Shown piece after piece: positions 31,401-43,400 of a DNA stretch of 64,000 nucleotides. The DNA is from Patiria miniata (Eukaryota; Echinodermata; Asteroidea; Valvatida; Asterinidae), in NCBI RefSeq assembly GCF_015706575.1, contig NW_024037074.1, positions 23,363,334 to 23,427,333 on the forward strand. Direction: 5' to 3'. Positions within the stretch are counted from its first letter, which is position 1. The number at the start of each line of letters is the position of its first letter. The notes under the pieces were generated by a model. It saw only the letters and a program-made list of their open reading frames with translations. It was not told the DNA's origin and searched no databases. A program made the position numbers and the translations under genes.

Positions 31401-34400
31401 GCTGTAGCTGTCAACCCCCGTATATGAAACGGCTTCGTGCGGCAGCTTGTGCCGACATGACATAATTTGCCATGGATTGCAGAACCTGATTTCAGCTTCT
31501 CGGAGTTTTAAGCAGTGGTGTTTATTATTTATATTCTCCACTTTGTTCTTATTCCCTCTTCCTTTCCCCTTCCTTCTCCATTCTTCGGAACACTGGTGCC
31601 TGTAGGGTCTACGAAACACCTAATCCGGGCCTGCTCGCGACAGCTTAAACATGTAATAGTTATACCCCCCCCCCCCCCCTTAATCATTTTTACGAAGGAA
31701 AAGAAGATCTGGATCACCTTTCAGAAAAAAACACAACCCATTTTGCCACCCCCCCCCTAACCATATTTGCAATTTCCCCCTTTTTTTAACAGTGAAGTTC
31801 CACTTTGGTTTCTATTACTTGTCCACCCCTGTCTCCCGATATGTAACCGTTAAGACGTTGGCTTACCGTCGTTTCTGCCATATTACGATACCAGTAACTG
31901 ACGCCACTGCCACAACTACCACACCAGCAATCACAAGAATGTACCAATTGGTAGCTATCCAGTCCTGTACATGAAAAGAAATTTTTTATTTTTATTTTTT
32001 TTTAATGACAGTAGGCCTATAGTGGGATTAGAAACTGCGAGCTCCAGAACACCGCACCGGTGCTCTTCCAACTGAAGCCCCTGTCACACATCCAAGACCA
32101 AAGACAAAGACCCCGCCAAGACCATGAGATTTAAAGATTTCTTAAAAATCCTACCAAAAACGAAGGAAGTGTGGCGCAAAATTCATGTTTCTGCGATGTC
32201 GTCCCGAATACTACGACTCCGAAACGACCCCGAACCGAATATTACGACCTCACTATGACTCTTGGATCCGTTCAATTGCATTTTTTCCACGAGTCCAGAT
32301 CCCGTTACGACATAACCGACAGAGTACCGACACAACCGATGGAGTACCCACACAAAAGATTGAGAACTGATGCCGAAACAACTCCAAAACGACAGTGACG
32401 TCAAATCGGCTTAAAAAATGTGGCTGACCATGTACGACCACTGCTGATCTCGTACAGACTGTTGCGATGTCGTTACGATTTCGCTACGACACAACCATTT
32501 GAGTACAGACAGAGAACAGTCTCTGATCCATTTTGGATTATTTGCCGACCATCACGATATGTTTTAACATTTGAAACTAATTGTGGCTCCACTGCCGACC
32601 ATGCACGGCCTGTAGGATGCTGAAACGACGCTCAACAAGTCGCTCTGATAAAGTGTAGATGTCGTTACGAGTTTCACGATGTCGTCGAGTTTTGCGTCTC
32701 AGCACTGTCTTATCGTGATCGGGAGGCTACATCGTGACAGTGTGACAGGGGCTTTAGACTCTAGGGAAAAAGAAGCCCCGCAAATGAAGTAAAGGATTAA
32801 TATGAAAAAAACTAAGGACTTTTCAAGTTCAGTTTGAAAATTCGTCCAGACATACCGGATTGTCTTCCGCTGGTGGGCGTGGCTCGGCCTTGCCAGTGTA
32901 CACATCATATCCAAGTTCCTTCTTCAGCGTGCTAGGAGAAGTGTCTTCAATCGTTTTCTCAACCTGACTCTTAGGGAGGTAGCCGGTTGTTGTCTCCGAC
33001 ACGTAGGTCACTCTAGTCAGTGTCTCTCTGCAATTAAAGTTACGAACCAAAGAAAGGAAATTGACTGGGTCCTAAACTGACAAGAGTGTCACAAACCCCT
33101 ATAAGCCTACCTCTATACATTTTGTTCAAAAGAAATTCGTGGAATGTACCCCACTTTGTTCTTCACCATATAGCAAGGTTAGCAAAATATGACATGGGAC
33201 TTAACGGTATCGGTTTTGAGAATATTAGTATCGGTATTGGTATCGGTACCATATCGGTATCGGTATTATAATCAGTATCAATATCGGTATCGGTATCAAT
33301 ATCAGTATCAGTATCGGTATAGCTATCGGTAATATCGGTGTCGGTATGGGTACCAATATCAATATTGATATCATTATCGGTATGGGTATCGATATCGGTA
33401 TGGCTATCGGTGCAATATCGATGTCAATATGGGTGTCGGTCTAGATCTTGATTTCCGTTGTAGCGTAAATTATCCGACTCCATGAAATGTGGACTCATTG
33501 GTAGTATTGCGCCTGCGTAAGTACGAGAATATGCTATTTTTAGGATCACATACGGCAGAGTGACCTGTCACGTGAGAGGGATTAACCAATAATAGAAAAA
33601 AGGGGTCCGATTTTCATAGAAGTCGGATGTTCATATGACACCGTCTCAATCGCAGTCTTGATTTTTGTCTCAATCTCGGGGTCAGTTTGGTATCTGTATC
33701 AGTATCAGTATCAGATACACGGTGGCTTCCACCTAAACTTAAAGATAGTCTTAATTGTTCGTCTCTTGTTCTTTGATGCTTATATTACCCAGAGTCAGAT
33801 TTGGCATAGTCTTCTGTTTTCACAATGTCCACCGTGAAATATGTGCTGGCCCTCCTTCTATCTGTGGCCATCAGTTTACCGAGGAGTGCTGCCATTCTGA
33901 ACTCCAAATCCCTAGTGTCGGTAATCTTTCCTACCAGCATGATGACGCTACCGTACTCCAGTAAATCTGCCAATAAAATGCATTTAAATTCTGTGAGATT
34001 ACCAGTGTTGTTTAAGTGTATATTGGCGCGTGGATCTCAACTCGTTTCTCAATAATACAGTCATTGTTCCCAAAGCAAATTTTGAGAAGTTTGCTCGTTT
34101 CCTAACATTTCCTCTTGTATCCTTTATTTGTGTAGTCCTAATACCTTGAGTAACCCTTGTGATGGTAGCTCTCCAAAAAAAAATGAATTACAAGTCATCC
34201 AGTTAAAATTCGAATGACTAATGACAAAGGCATTCCTTTATTTTTCAACACCCGACGGGACTTTGAAGTTAAGTTTGAAATCGTTCCTGCATTTGCGCAT
34301 GGTTGTTGTGAAATGATTTGCACATTCATGATTTAGATTCATCATGCATATTCCGTGCGTTGTTGTCTTGAAAATGAAATCTTTGAAAACGTGACTTGGT

Positions 34401-37400
34401 CCTACCGATGTTGCAGGTGGGCCCGTAGTAACCCTCATCGCAGGTGCAAGTGTACCCGTCAGTGACCGCACTGGAGGGCACACATTCGCCATTCTGACAC
34501 GGAGACAGGGAACAGGGATCCGCGATGGTGTCCGTGCAGTGGGTACCAGTATGCAGCTCGTCGCATTCACATCTACCGACAACCACATCCAAAAAATGTT
34601 TCCATATTAATATCTATAGTCCAATATTTCTTTAGGGAAAAACTGCACTCATGCGGAAGGCAGACAACCAGACTTGAACTTCTTAACACGACCTGAAACC
34701 CTTCAAAGCATTTTTCCATGAGAAAAATCAATTGAATATCAACGAAATTGTACACGGCCTTGATACGATGACTATGATGTGAGCTTTACGAAGGTTTATG
34801 GCAAAAATGCTTTGAAAACAATGTTTAGGACATTTTTGACCAAACGGCAGACCACATCTACGATTTCTGGAGCGTTTTGCATAGTTTAATACGAGGCAGG
34901 CAAAACATAACCAATGGACAAAGTTTCACAGTCGTCAACTTAAATGGGGCAATTTGACATTAAATTAATACGTCCGTTTCCGTAAGAAAAAATTCTGCTA
35001 CGAATTTAAAATCTGTCGTGTTTTATTTTACTGATTTTTGTTTATAGCAATAGGATACCTGTACGCATTCAGAAGGGGGATGCAGGTTCCTCTGTTGCAG
35101 GGTGAGCTGAGGCAGTAGTCTATCTGAACACTGCAGTCATCACCCTCGTACCCAGTATTACACTTACACAAACCGTTGTCACACTCCCCGTTCACGCACT
35201 CGACCTGTGTCAAAAATGTCAACAAAATATACGGATGCCAGTTCAGAAACGATGCATTAGAACTGTTATGATGGAGAACATCCACAGTGCGGGTCATATA
35301 GAGAGGTGAGAAAAAAAGGGTTTAGTTGCATTCATGAGTTTAATTTCAACGCTCGCAGTGTTTTGAATGTGTAATATCGTAATTGTTATAAGTATCAGGG
35401 AGTTTCAGAAAATATTTCAATAGTACATGGTTGTATAGCTTTGAAAAATATCAATGCCAACTACTGTATTAATGTCAAGAATCTATAATCAACTTAATAA
35501 ACTAATTGACAAAAAGTTTATTCCTCAAAACATTTGACTATTCCTCATAACATTTATACAGAGAAAGCCTTAATTTTGTATCTGTCTTGACTGAGGCCTG
35601 TTGAGAAAGTGAAACGAAATGAACCTCTGTACCTCACAAAGACACTTGTAGCCGTTGACCTCATCGACACATTTGCCATGCAGACACGGCGCCGATGCGC
35701 ATTCGTCCGTATTTTGATCGCAAAGGATTCCCTCATATCCCGGACTGCACTCACAGGAGAACGCATTAGGCAGGTCTACGCAATCGCCGTATACGCACGG
35801 GGAGCTGGCGCACTCGTCCGTCTCGGATTCGCAGTGCACGCCTTCGTAGCCATGCGGACAGTGGCAGGAGAAGGCGTCGATCAGATCCAGACACGTTCCG
35901 TTCATCAGGCACGGGGAAGACTCGCACTCGTCGATCTCGAACTGGCACACGGATCCCTCGTACCCGACTGTGCAAAGGCACGAGAACCCGTTCACCTCGT
36001 CCACACACGTGCCGTACCAGCACGGTGCGCTGATGCACTCGTTTGTGTCGACATCACACAAGGGCCCGTCGAAGCCAGGGCTACAGTGGCAGGTAAACTC
36101 ATTCACAAGATCGACACACGTGCCGTTGACACACGGTGAGCTGTCGCACTCATTTATGTTATTACCACAATCGTGGCCTTGGTAACCATTCAGGCAGATG
36201 CAGCTGAAGCCTCTGTCTTCATCGACACAGGTGGCGTTGTTCTTACACACGGGTGGAACATAGTCGCACATGTCGACACCGTCGACACACCTGCAAAGTA
36301 AGCATAAACATGAGCGACACCTATCGACTGATTTTTTATCTAGTTTGTGATTACTTTCCGGCAGCCATTTTGTATCTGCATCCTTATACATGTACCGCCA
36401 TTCACCTTGCAATATACGGAAGCAAGCCGGAGACGAAAGACCAGAACTGGTCAGGCAACGGTGATCTCAATTGGAACTAAACACTATACGGAATCAATCA
36501 GGCAGGGATCCACAAGCTAACATGAGCGTCATCATGTCCGTCTGGCTGCGTCCGAATTATTTGGCTACGGCTTGAAATTACCCATGTCTGGAAGCGGCTG
36601 AAGCCACTTCCTAAAGGACACGCGTGTGTTTAATGTTGCCTGTCGTAGCCTAATAATTTGGAAGCGGCCACAGTGATGAAGTGACCGTGCCTTACTCATA
36701 CCTGTACCCATCGATGAGATCCACACAGGTTTCGTTACCATAACACGGATGGCTGGCGCATTCATCCGTGTTGATGTCGCAAATCACACCTTGGTAGCCG
36801 GGCAGGCACTGGCAGCTAAACATAGCGATGCTATCTACGCACGTGGCGTTATTCATGCACGGGTTGCCCAGACACTCGTCTGTCTCATGATGGCAGTTGA
36901 CGCCCTCGTAACCATCCTGGCAGAGGCATCTGGAGAGAATTTGGGAAAAGAGAAGAAAATTAAATGCGGAAGAATTCTTATAAGAAATTTGCTAATTTCA
37001 CGCTCACTTGACTGTCTACAATCAGTGGTGTAAATAAAGACGCATTTACAGGGCCACTTTTCTGGAGAGGGAACATGAATGCATTTATAACCATTAAAAG
37101 CTCATTTTTGGCATTCCGAATTCTGAGTTGAGGTTCCAAGCCTTGAGCGGGGGGGAGTCAAATTTGACCCTGAATCTGGACATGATTGACAAATTGTCCA
37201 TCTCCAAAAGACACCTTACTATAGCTCACATGACTCGGAAAGGTGACTCAGAACTTTCCGTCTGATCCGGCAGAGTGTCAGGTCAAATCAGAACAGGATC
37301 TCGGCTGAATCTGACACGCGGCCCGGTACCTATAGTGTAGGCCACTCTCCACATCGGCTACACTCAGCAACGTTGCTCAACATGTTGTAAACCGTGATTC

Positions 37401-40400
37401 TTACCCTGAATTCTACCAACTGAGCTCAGTGAGATAGCAAAATACTTTTCCGAAAGTCCTGTATTCTCACAAAATCGTAATGGTATTTAAAGGCAACTTT
37501 AAGCTTTAGATACACGAAGTTCTCTACGGATGAGCATCACCACATGTGATTCAAGATGGTCAAGATTTGCAAAATTTACAGCTTATTTGCTCACATGTAT
37601 TCCGCTACCATGTCGTGACAAGTTGAGTTGTACATACAGGGATTGCTAGCACAGTCATCGATATTCGTTTCGCACATGGGGCCTTCGTAGCCCCTCTCAC
37701 ACAGACAGTGAAACCCGTCTAGTCGATCCACGCACGTGCCGTTGTTTGCGCAGGTTTGGTTGATGCAGTAATCTATATCCACCTTGAGTTTAATATAAAA
37801 CAAAAACACGTGAATACAAATAAAAGCTATATATGCATGCTCAATAAAGCATGGATTTTAGATATAATGTATAATGTGGAATAATTCGTCGCAGAGATGA
37901 CAAACCGACGAATAAACGAAAACCTTGTTTGGAGTAATTCGCGTTTGAAGTTGGACACTTCTCCGGGCGCCGTATTTTACCCTTAATGTTTCGATAAAAA
38001 AACTGTTAGTATATATTCTGAATAAAATATGAAACTAAGTATCCACCAGGTCACTTATTTAATCAGAGAAGTTGTGCGATATGGTTTTATTTGATCGTTA
38101 ACGCATTCGTCAGTTTGTCAAATTACATTAATCGGCAATATCCGGTTGTTCTTCACACTGTTTGTATGCTATTCGTCAGTTTGTCGGATCGCGCGTGCAC
38201 GCACGCGCAATCCGACAAACTGACGAATAACATTCGTTGGTACTTTTAACGCGCACCTTACATAAGCTGGTTACCAGCGAAATGTGTGTAGCTATTCGTC
38301 AGTTTGTCGGATCGCGCGTGCACGCACACGCAATCCGACAAACTGACGAATAACATTCGTTGGTACTTGGAACGCACACCTTACATAAGCTGGTTACCAG
38401 CGAAATTTCGTATTCGTCACTATGTCAAATTATGGATTTGTTTTTGTGAGTGATTCGCCACAAGGGGGGCTCTGAATCTCAAAATCCAGACAAATATTAA
38501 GAATTTTGGCATAAATCTTGAAAGAGCAACCTTCATAAGGCCTAAAAATAACAAAAAATCGAAATCGCCAAAATGGTCGATTCGCCGGTTTGTCAGCTCT
38601 GCGACGAATTATTGCACAGAATCAGGGTAGCCTACTCATCCGGACAAGACAGGCCTATAGACTTATTAAAATCGTACCCTTCGCGCAGTGCTTTCTATTG
38701 ATAACAAAAACAGAGACATGATTGATTTAGAATTTAACTTGGGAATTGATTTACCTCGCAGAAGTCGCCATAATAGCCGTCCACACACAAACACTCAAAG
38801 CTATTGATGTTGTCCAAACAAGTGGCGTAATTTTGGCAAGGGTTCGACCCACATTCGTCAATGTCAATCTCACACAATGTGCCATTGAATCCTATAGGGC
38901 AGTTACAGGTATAACCGTTAACCCAGTCGACACACGTGGCATTGTTACGACAAGGGCTGGATTGACATTCGTCAATGTTTGCCTGGCACAGGTCGCCTTC
39001 GAAGCCCGCCGAGCACGTACAGTTAAACCAGCCAAGTCCATCCGTGCAGCTCCCGCCGTTGTGGCACCGCACGCTTGCGCACTCGTCGATGTCAATATCG
39101 CAGAGTCTCCCCTCGAACCCAGGGGTGCAGGTGCAGGAGAAGTTGCCAGGGAGATCGTTGCAGGTTGAGCCGTTGAGACAGGGGTTGAAAGCGCAGTCGT
39201 CTATCTCACATAGCTCGTCGGCGTACACATACCCAGGGACACAAGAGCAGTTAAAGTAGTCGATGAAGTCGTTGCAAGTGGCGCCATTTTTGCACGGTGT
39301 CGACTCGCACTCGTTAACATCGATCTCACACTCCGAACCTGCATGAACGAGTCAACAAAGCAATCGAAAATCAACTGTGGACTCTCAGGTAAAACTTAAC
39401 GGCTTACAACTTGCACTAAACTGTGTTGTTTAACTTTTTTCTTCTCTTGGAATCTTACGAGTGGATTTTGGTAGAATTTACCCTTAACGCTGAATTGTCT
39501 TTCAACCTACAATTACCGACATTGTAGGCAACGTACAGCATTGTGCACAACATAAGCTTGATCAATCTAAAATGTTGGTGTTACCGGTTTAGATATAGGC
39601 TAACGTTTATCATTTCGTAATGTGCAATGTGTACATTTCGAAATGTACTCCCAAGGTTACATGCATAACCCTTGATTAGTAAAGCTAGTTTTTCTTCTTT
39701 CTTTCTCCAAAGTCTTTACACGTTTATACCCACAACCATACAAAACTAATTGAAAATTGGTCGGTTCGTCTTCACGAGAGTAGACTCTTCTGCAATTTAG
39801 GTGCAAATCCGTGTATTATAACAATATTGGGTTATAAAATGGTACCGGACATTAATAATACCACTTCGCAACATGAAAACTTACCCGACCAGCCGTCTGC
39901 GCAGGTGCAAGTAAACCTGTTCAGTTCATTCTGGCACGTTCCTCCGTGTTGGCATGGGCCGGATGCGCACTCGTCCACATCCACATCACAGTCCGTTCCT
40001 TATCCCCAGAAAATAATCAAAGGAGATTCCATTCATGTACCTACATAACCTTACTCATCTTAAAACATATCCATTCAAAGAGAGTCTGAATTGTGAAATG
40101 GTACTTTCACATGTGGCCCGGTTCGAATCCGATGAGGCCAAATGTTTTAGATTTATTTGTAGACGGAAAAGCCTTTCCTCAAAATATTTGTGGTTTATTC
40201 CCATAAACACCGTCAGAATGTACCATTTTCTGCATCCAATTATCACAACAAATGTCTTTTAGGCTCGCGAGCTATACCGTGAATAGGGCATTAAGGAATC
40301 ATTGGATTGTCTCCTGAAGACATACTTATAAAAAGGCCGGACTTTGTCCCATGTTTAAGCGTCAAATTTGACCAATCAGAATCCTCACAAGACTTTTAGA

Positions 40401-43400
40401 CTAAAGTCTGAAAAACGTAATGATTTTGCTAAATTATAGTTATTTACTAGGCACAGTTGTTGCCTGCATTCTGTTTCAACATAATCTAGCACTAGCGCTA
40501 ATTGTATTCAATGGATATGAAACAAATCATATCATATAACAAAACAGACACAAAAATTGCCGTCGAAAATTAGTCCTTTATATTCTCACGCATGACCAAA
40601 TGGAATCGAAATCTCGAACATTTTTTTATATCAAATTTTAAGATACGATATACTATGCTGAATCAAGAGTAATTTTACAAATGAAAGTGATTGACGTACA
40701 ACGTTATATGTTTTTATACCTTGCCAGCCGGCGTGGCAGACCATTGCACCTGTTGTCTGGTTGCAGTTATAATGACCTTTGTCATCATCACGTGGTACAC
40801 ACTTCACACTGCAGTCTGACGAGTAGTAATCCTTGTTGCAGTAAATTCGTAGTTTGTACAGAAACCTTTCGAAATGTCGAGATGGAAACCCGGACAAAAT
40901 TTAATGGAGGATATACGCAAACTAAACAAAATAGAATACAAGGTACAGCAATTACCCGTTCTGTTATATGATTTGGATGTTTCTGTTGAAAAAAAGAACA
41001 AGCTATAGGGCCTATACAAAGCATGATATAACAAAAGAACATTTTCATGTAAACTGTGGAAGGGGAAATACCATTTGTATGCTCAATGTACTTGTATGTC
41101 TTCCTGTTGTCCTCGTAGGAACAGCATAATGATTTTGAGAAATATATATGTTGTGGCGTAAACAGCATGGGAGAGGGGGACTTGCCCCCCCCCCCTCCCC
41201 TGCGACATTTTGGTAACAATTTAAGACGTCGAGAAATTGGTGCCAACATTGAATATGACTTGCAAACACACTTCTTCCCCACAGCTCAAAACAATATTTA
41301 CCTATATAGGTCTAGATCTTAGAGATGAAAGGAGACTTGAGGAGTATATAAATATTTCATACTCACTCGGAATTAGAGGCTTTGAGAGTGTAATCGTGCC
41401 AGACTGCGCTGCTAACTGATGACGCAGCACCAACTGTGATTGACTGAAAATCCTCATCAATCTGGTCACTGCCGAATAGATCATCGTCCGTTGCTCGATA
41501 TTTGACCCTCATTCCACCCTACAATTAACACGAAACACGTAAAGTATTATTTTACCTTTGCATGTAGTTTAATTTACTTGGATGTAAGTTGGGTTTTAGG
41601 ATCTGAGATCAGGTTTGTTTAATTGTGTTTAATTGGGTTTTGGGTTTTGTTTTGGGATTTGATGTGAGGTTGGGATTTGATGTGAGTTTGGGTTTTGGAT
41701 AAGCTTGGGGTAAAGCTTGGTTCGGGGGTTGGATTTGGGGTTTGGTTTTGGGTTTTGTTTTGGGATTTGATGTGAGGTTGGGATTTGATGTGAGTTTGGG
41801 TTTTGGATAAGCTTGGGGTAAAGCTTGGTTCGGGGGTTGGATTTGGGGTTTGGTTTTGTGTTTAATTTGATTTAACGTTGGGGTTAAGCTTGGATTAAGG
41901 TTTTGGTTTTGTGTTGGAGTATGGCTTGGATTTGGGTTTAGGGTTGTTTTGTTTGTTTCAGTTGGGGTTTAGTTTGTGTGTGGTTTTGGGTTTGGGTTTG
42001 GGTGCTAGTTTGGGTGTGTGTTTTGGTTTGGGTTCGGGTTTGGGTTTGGGTTCGGTTTCGGGTTTTGGGTTTTGGTTGGGTGTTGGGGTGTTGGGTTTTG
42101 GGTTTGCGGGTTAAGGTTTGGGTTCAGTGGGTTCGGGTTTCAGTTCGGGTTCAGGTTCAGGTTTTGGTTTGGATTTGGGTTTTGTATTTGGTTTGGTTTG
42201 GGTGTGGGTTTAATCTTCATATAGGTTTGAACTTGTTTGGGGTTTGTGTTGGTGTTGTGGCTGCGTGTTTCATTAGACTTTCGGTTAAGGTTCGATTGGA
42301 TTTTGACACTGGCTTTGGTTCTGTCGTGATGATCTTTTGAAAGTAAGGAACATTTCTATCCGACTCCCATGCTGTAGAACATCAACGCTATTTGAGTTCA
42401 TTCAGCATATTGTTCCATGCATATTCTAGATAAACATGAAGTTTACTATCTTGAACCCTTCAAATAAAAACATCGCATGCATTGTATGTGTTCTATATAT
42501 CAGGGTATTTGATTAAATCAAGTTCTCCCATAGAGTACTAAACAATAAAACCAAGGTCATAATATGTTCTTACCTTCCAGTTAACATTTGCATTGATTTG
42601 TGGATTGTCTATATTATTCGGTATCACTGCTGGGAAGTCAAACGTGTCCTTGTCGTCGAACACGACATCGGTATCAATGCGTCCCAGTCCGCAAACGTTG
42701 AAGTCTGTGGACCTATAATTTATTAACAGATTAATGAAATAAAAGGCACTGATTTCAGCGCAGTAATGTTGTATAGGTTGACACTCCAGATGAATGTTCA
42801 AAGGCCTAGCTACTCACAAAAATGATCATCGCTGATTTTGTTGCGATTCTGAACATAAATAAGTTAAAGATTGAAATTCCGATGATAATCTTGTAATCTT
42901 TCTGCAACAGGATGAAGAAAATTTACTTCTCAACGTTCTAGAGATTCCTAGACGCAAAACGTTGGGAATTAACGTCTGTTTCCAGATTGATGTGTCAAAG
43001 CCAAATAAAGGTAATTATTCGCCTCGACAGAACAAAATTGAAGTAACTTGAAAAAGAGATAGGACAAAAGCAAATACACACAATTGGCCAAAAATGGTGA
43101 AGAATCCATGAAAAACATCCTGGATCCAGACCCATATCCGGATCACTTCCAAAATCAAATCGATTTGTACTTACTAAAAAAAAATGCAAATCCGTCCATA
43201 ACTTTTTGAGTATTATCTTGTTAACAGACAAACCATCTAACAAACTAGCCAAATCCGATGAAAACAAAGCCTCCTTGGAGGAGGTAATAGGCTCACCCAG
43301 ACGAGTAGTCGCTGTCTAAGCATACCAGGAATTCAGCATCGCACTCACTAGTGCAGAAAAATGTTCCATCACAGCACTCGCTGCCTAGTTTTTTGAAGCT

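Noticed and set aside
35609..36139. 176-codon + strand frame over gene C
   Set aside because: It is the antisense shadow of the six-EGF exon. The minus strand has the cysteine pattern and splice sites.
41978..42340. 120-codon open frame of W, V and G residues
   Set aside because: It is produced by the GGGTTT/GGGTTC tract and has no domain character.
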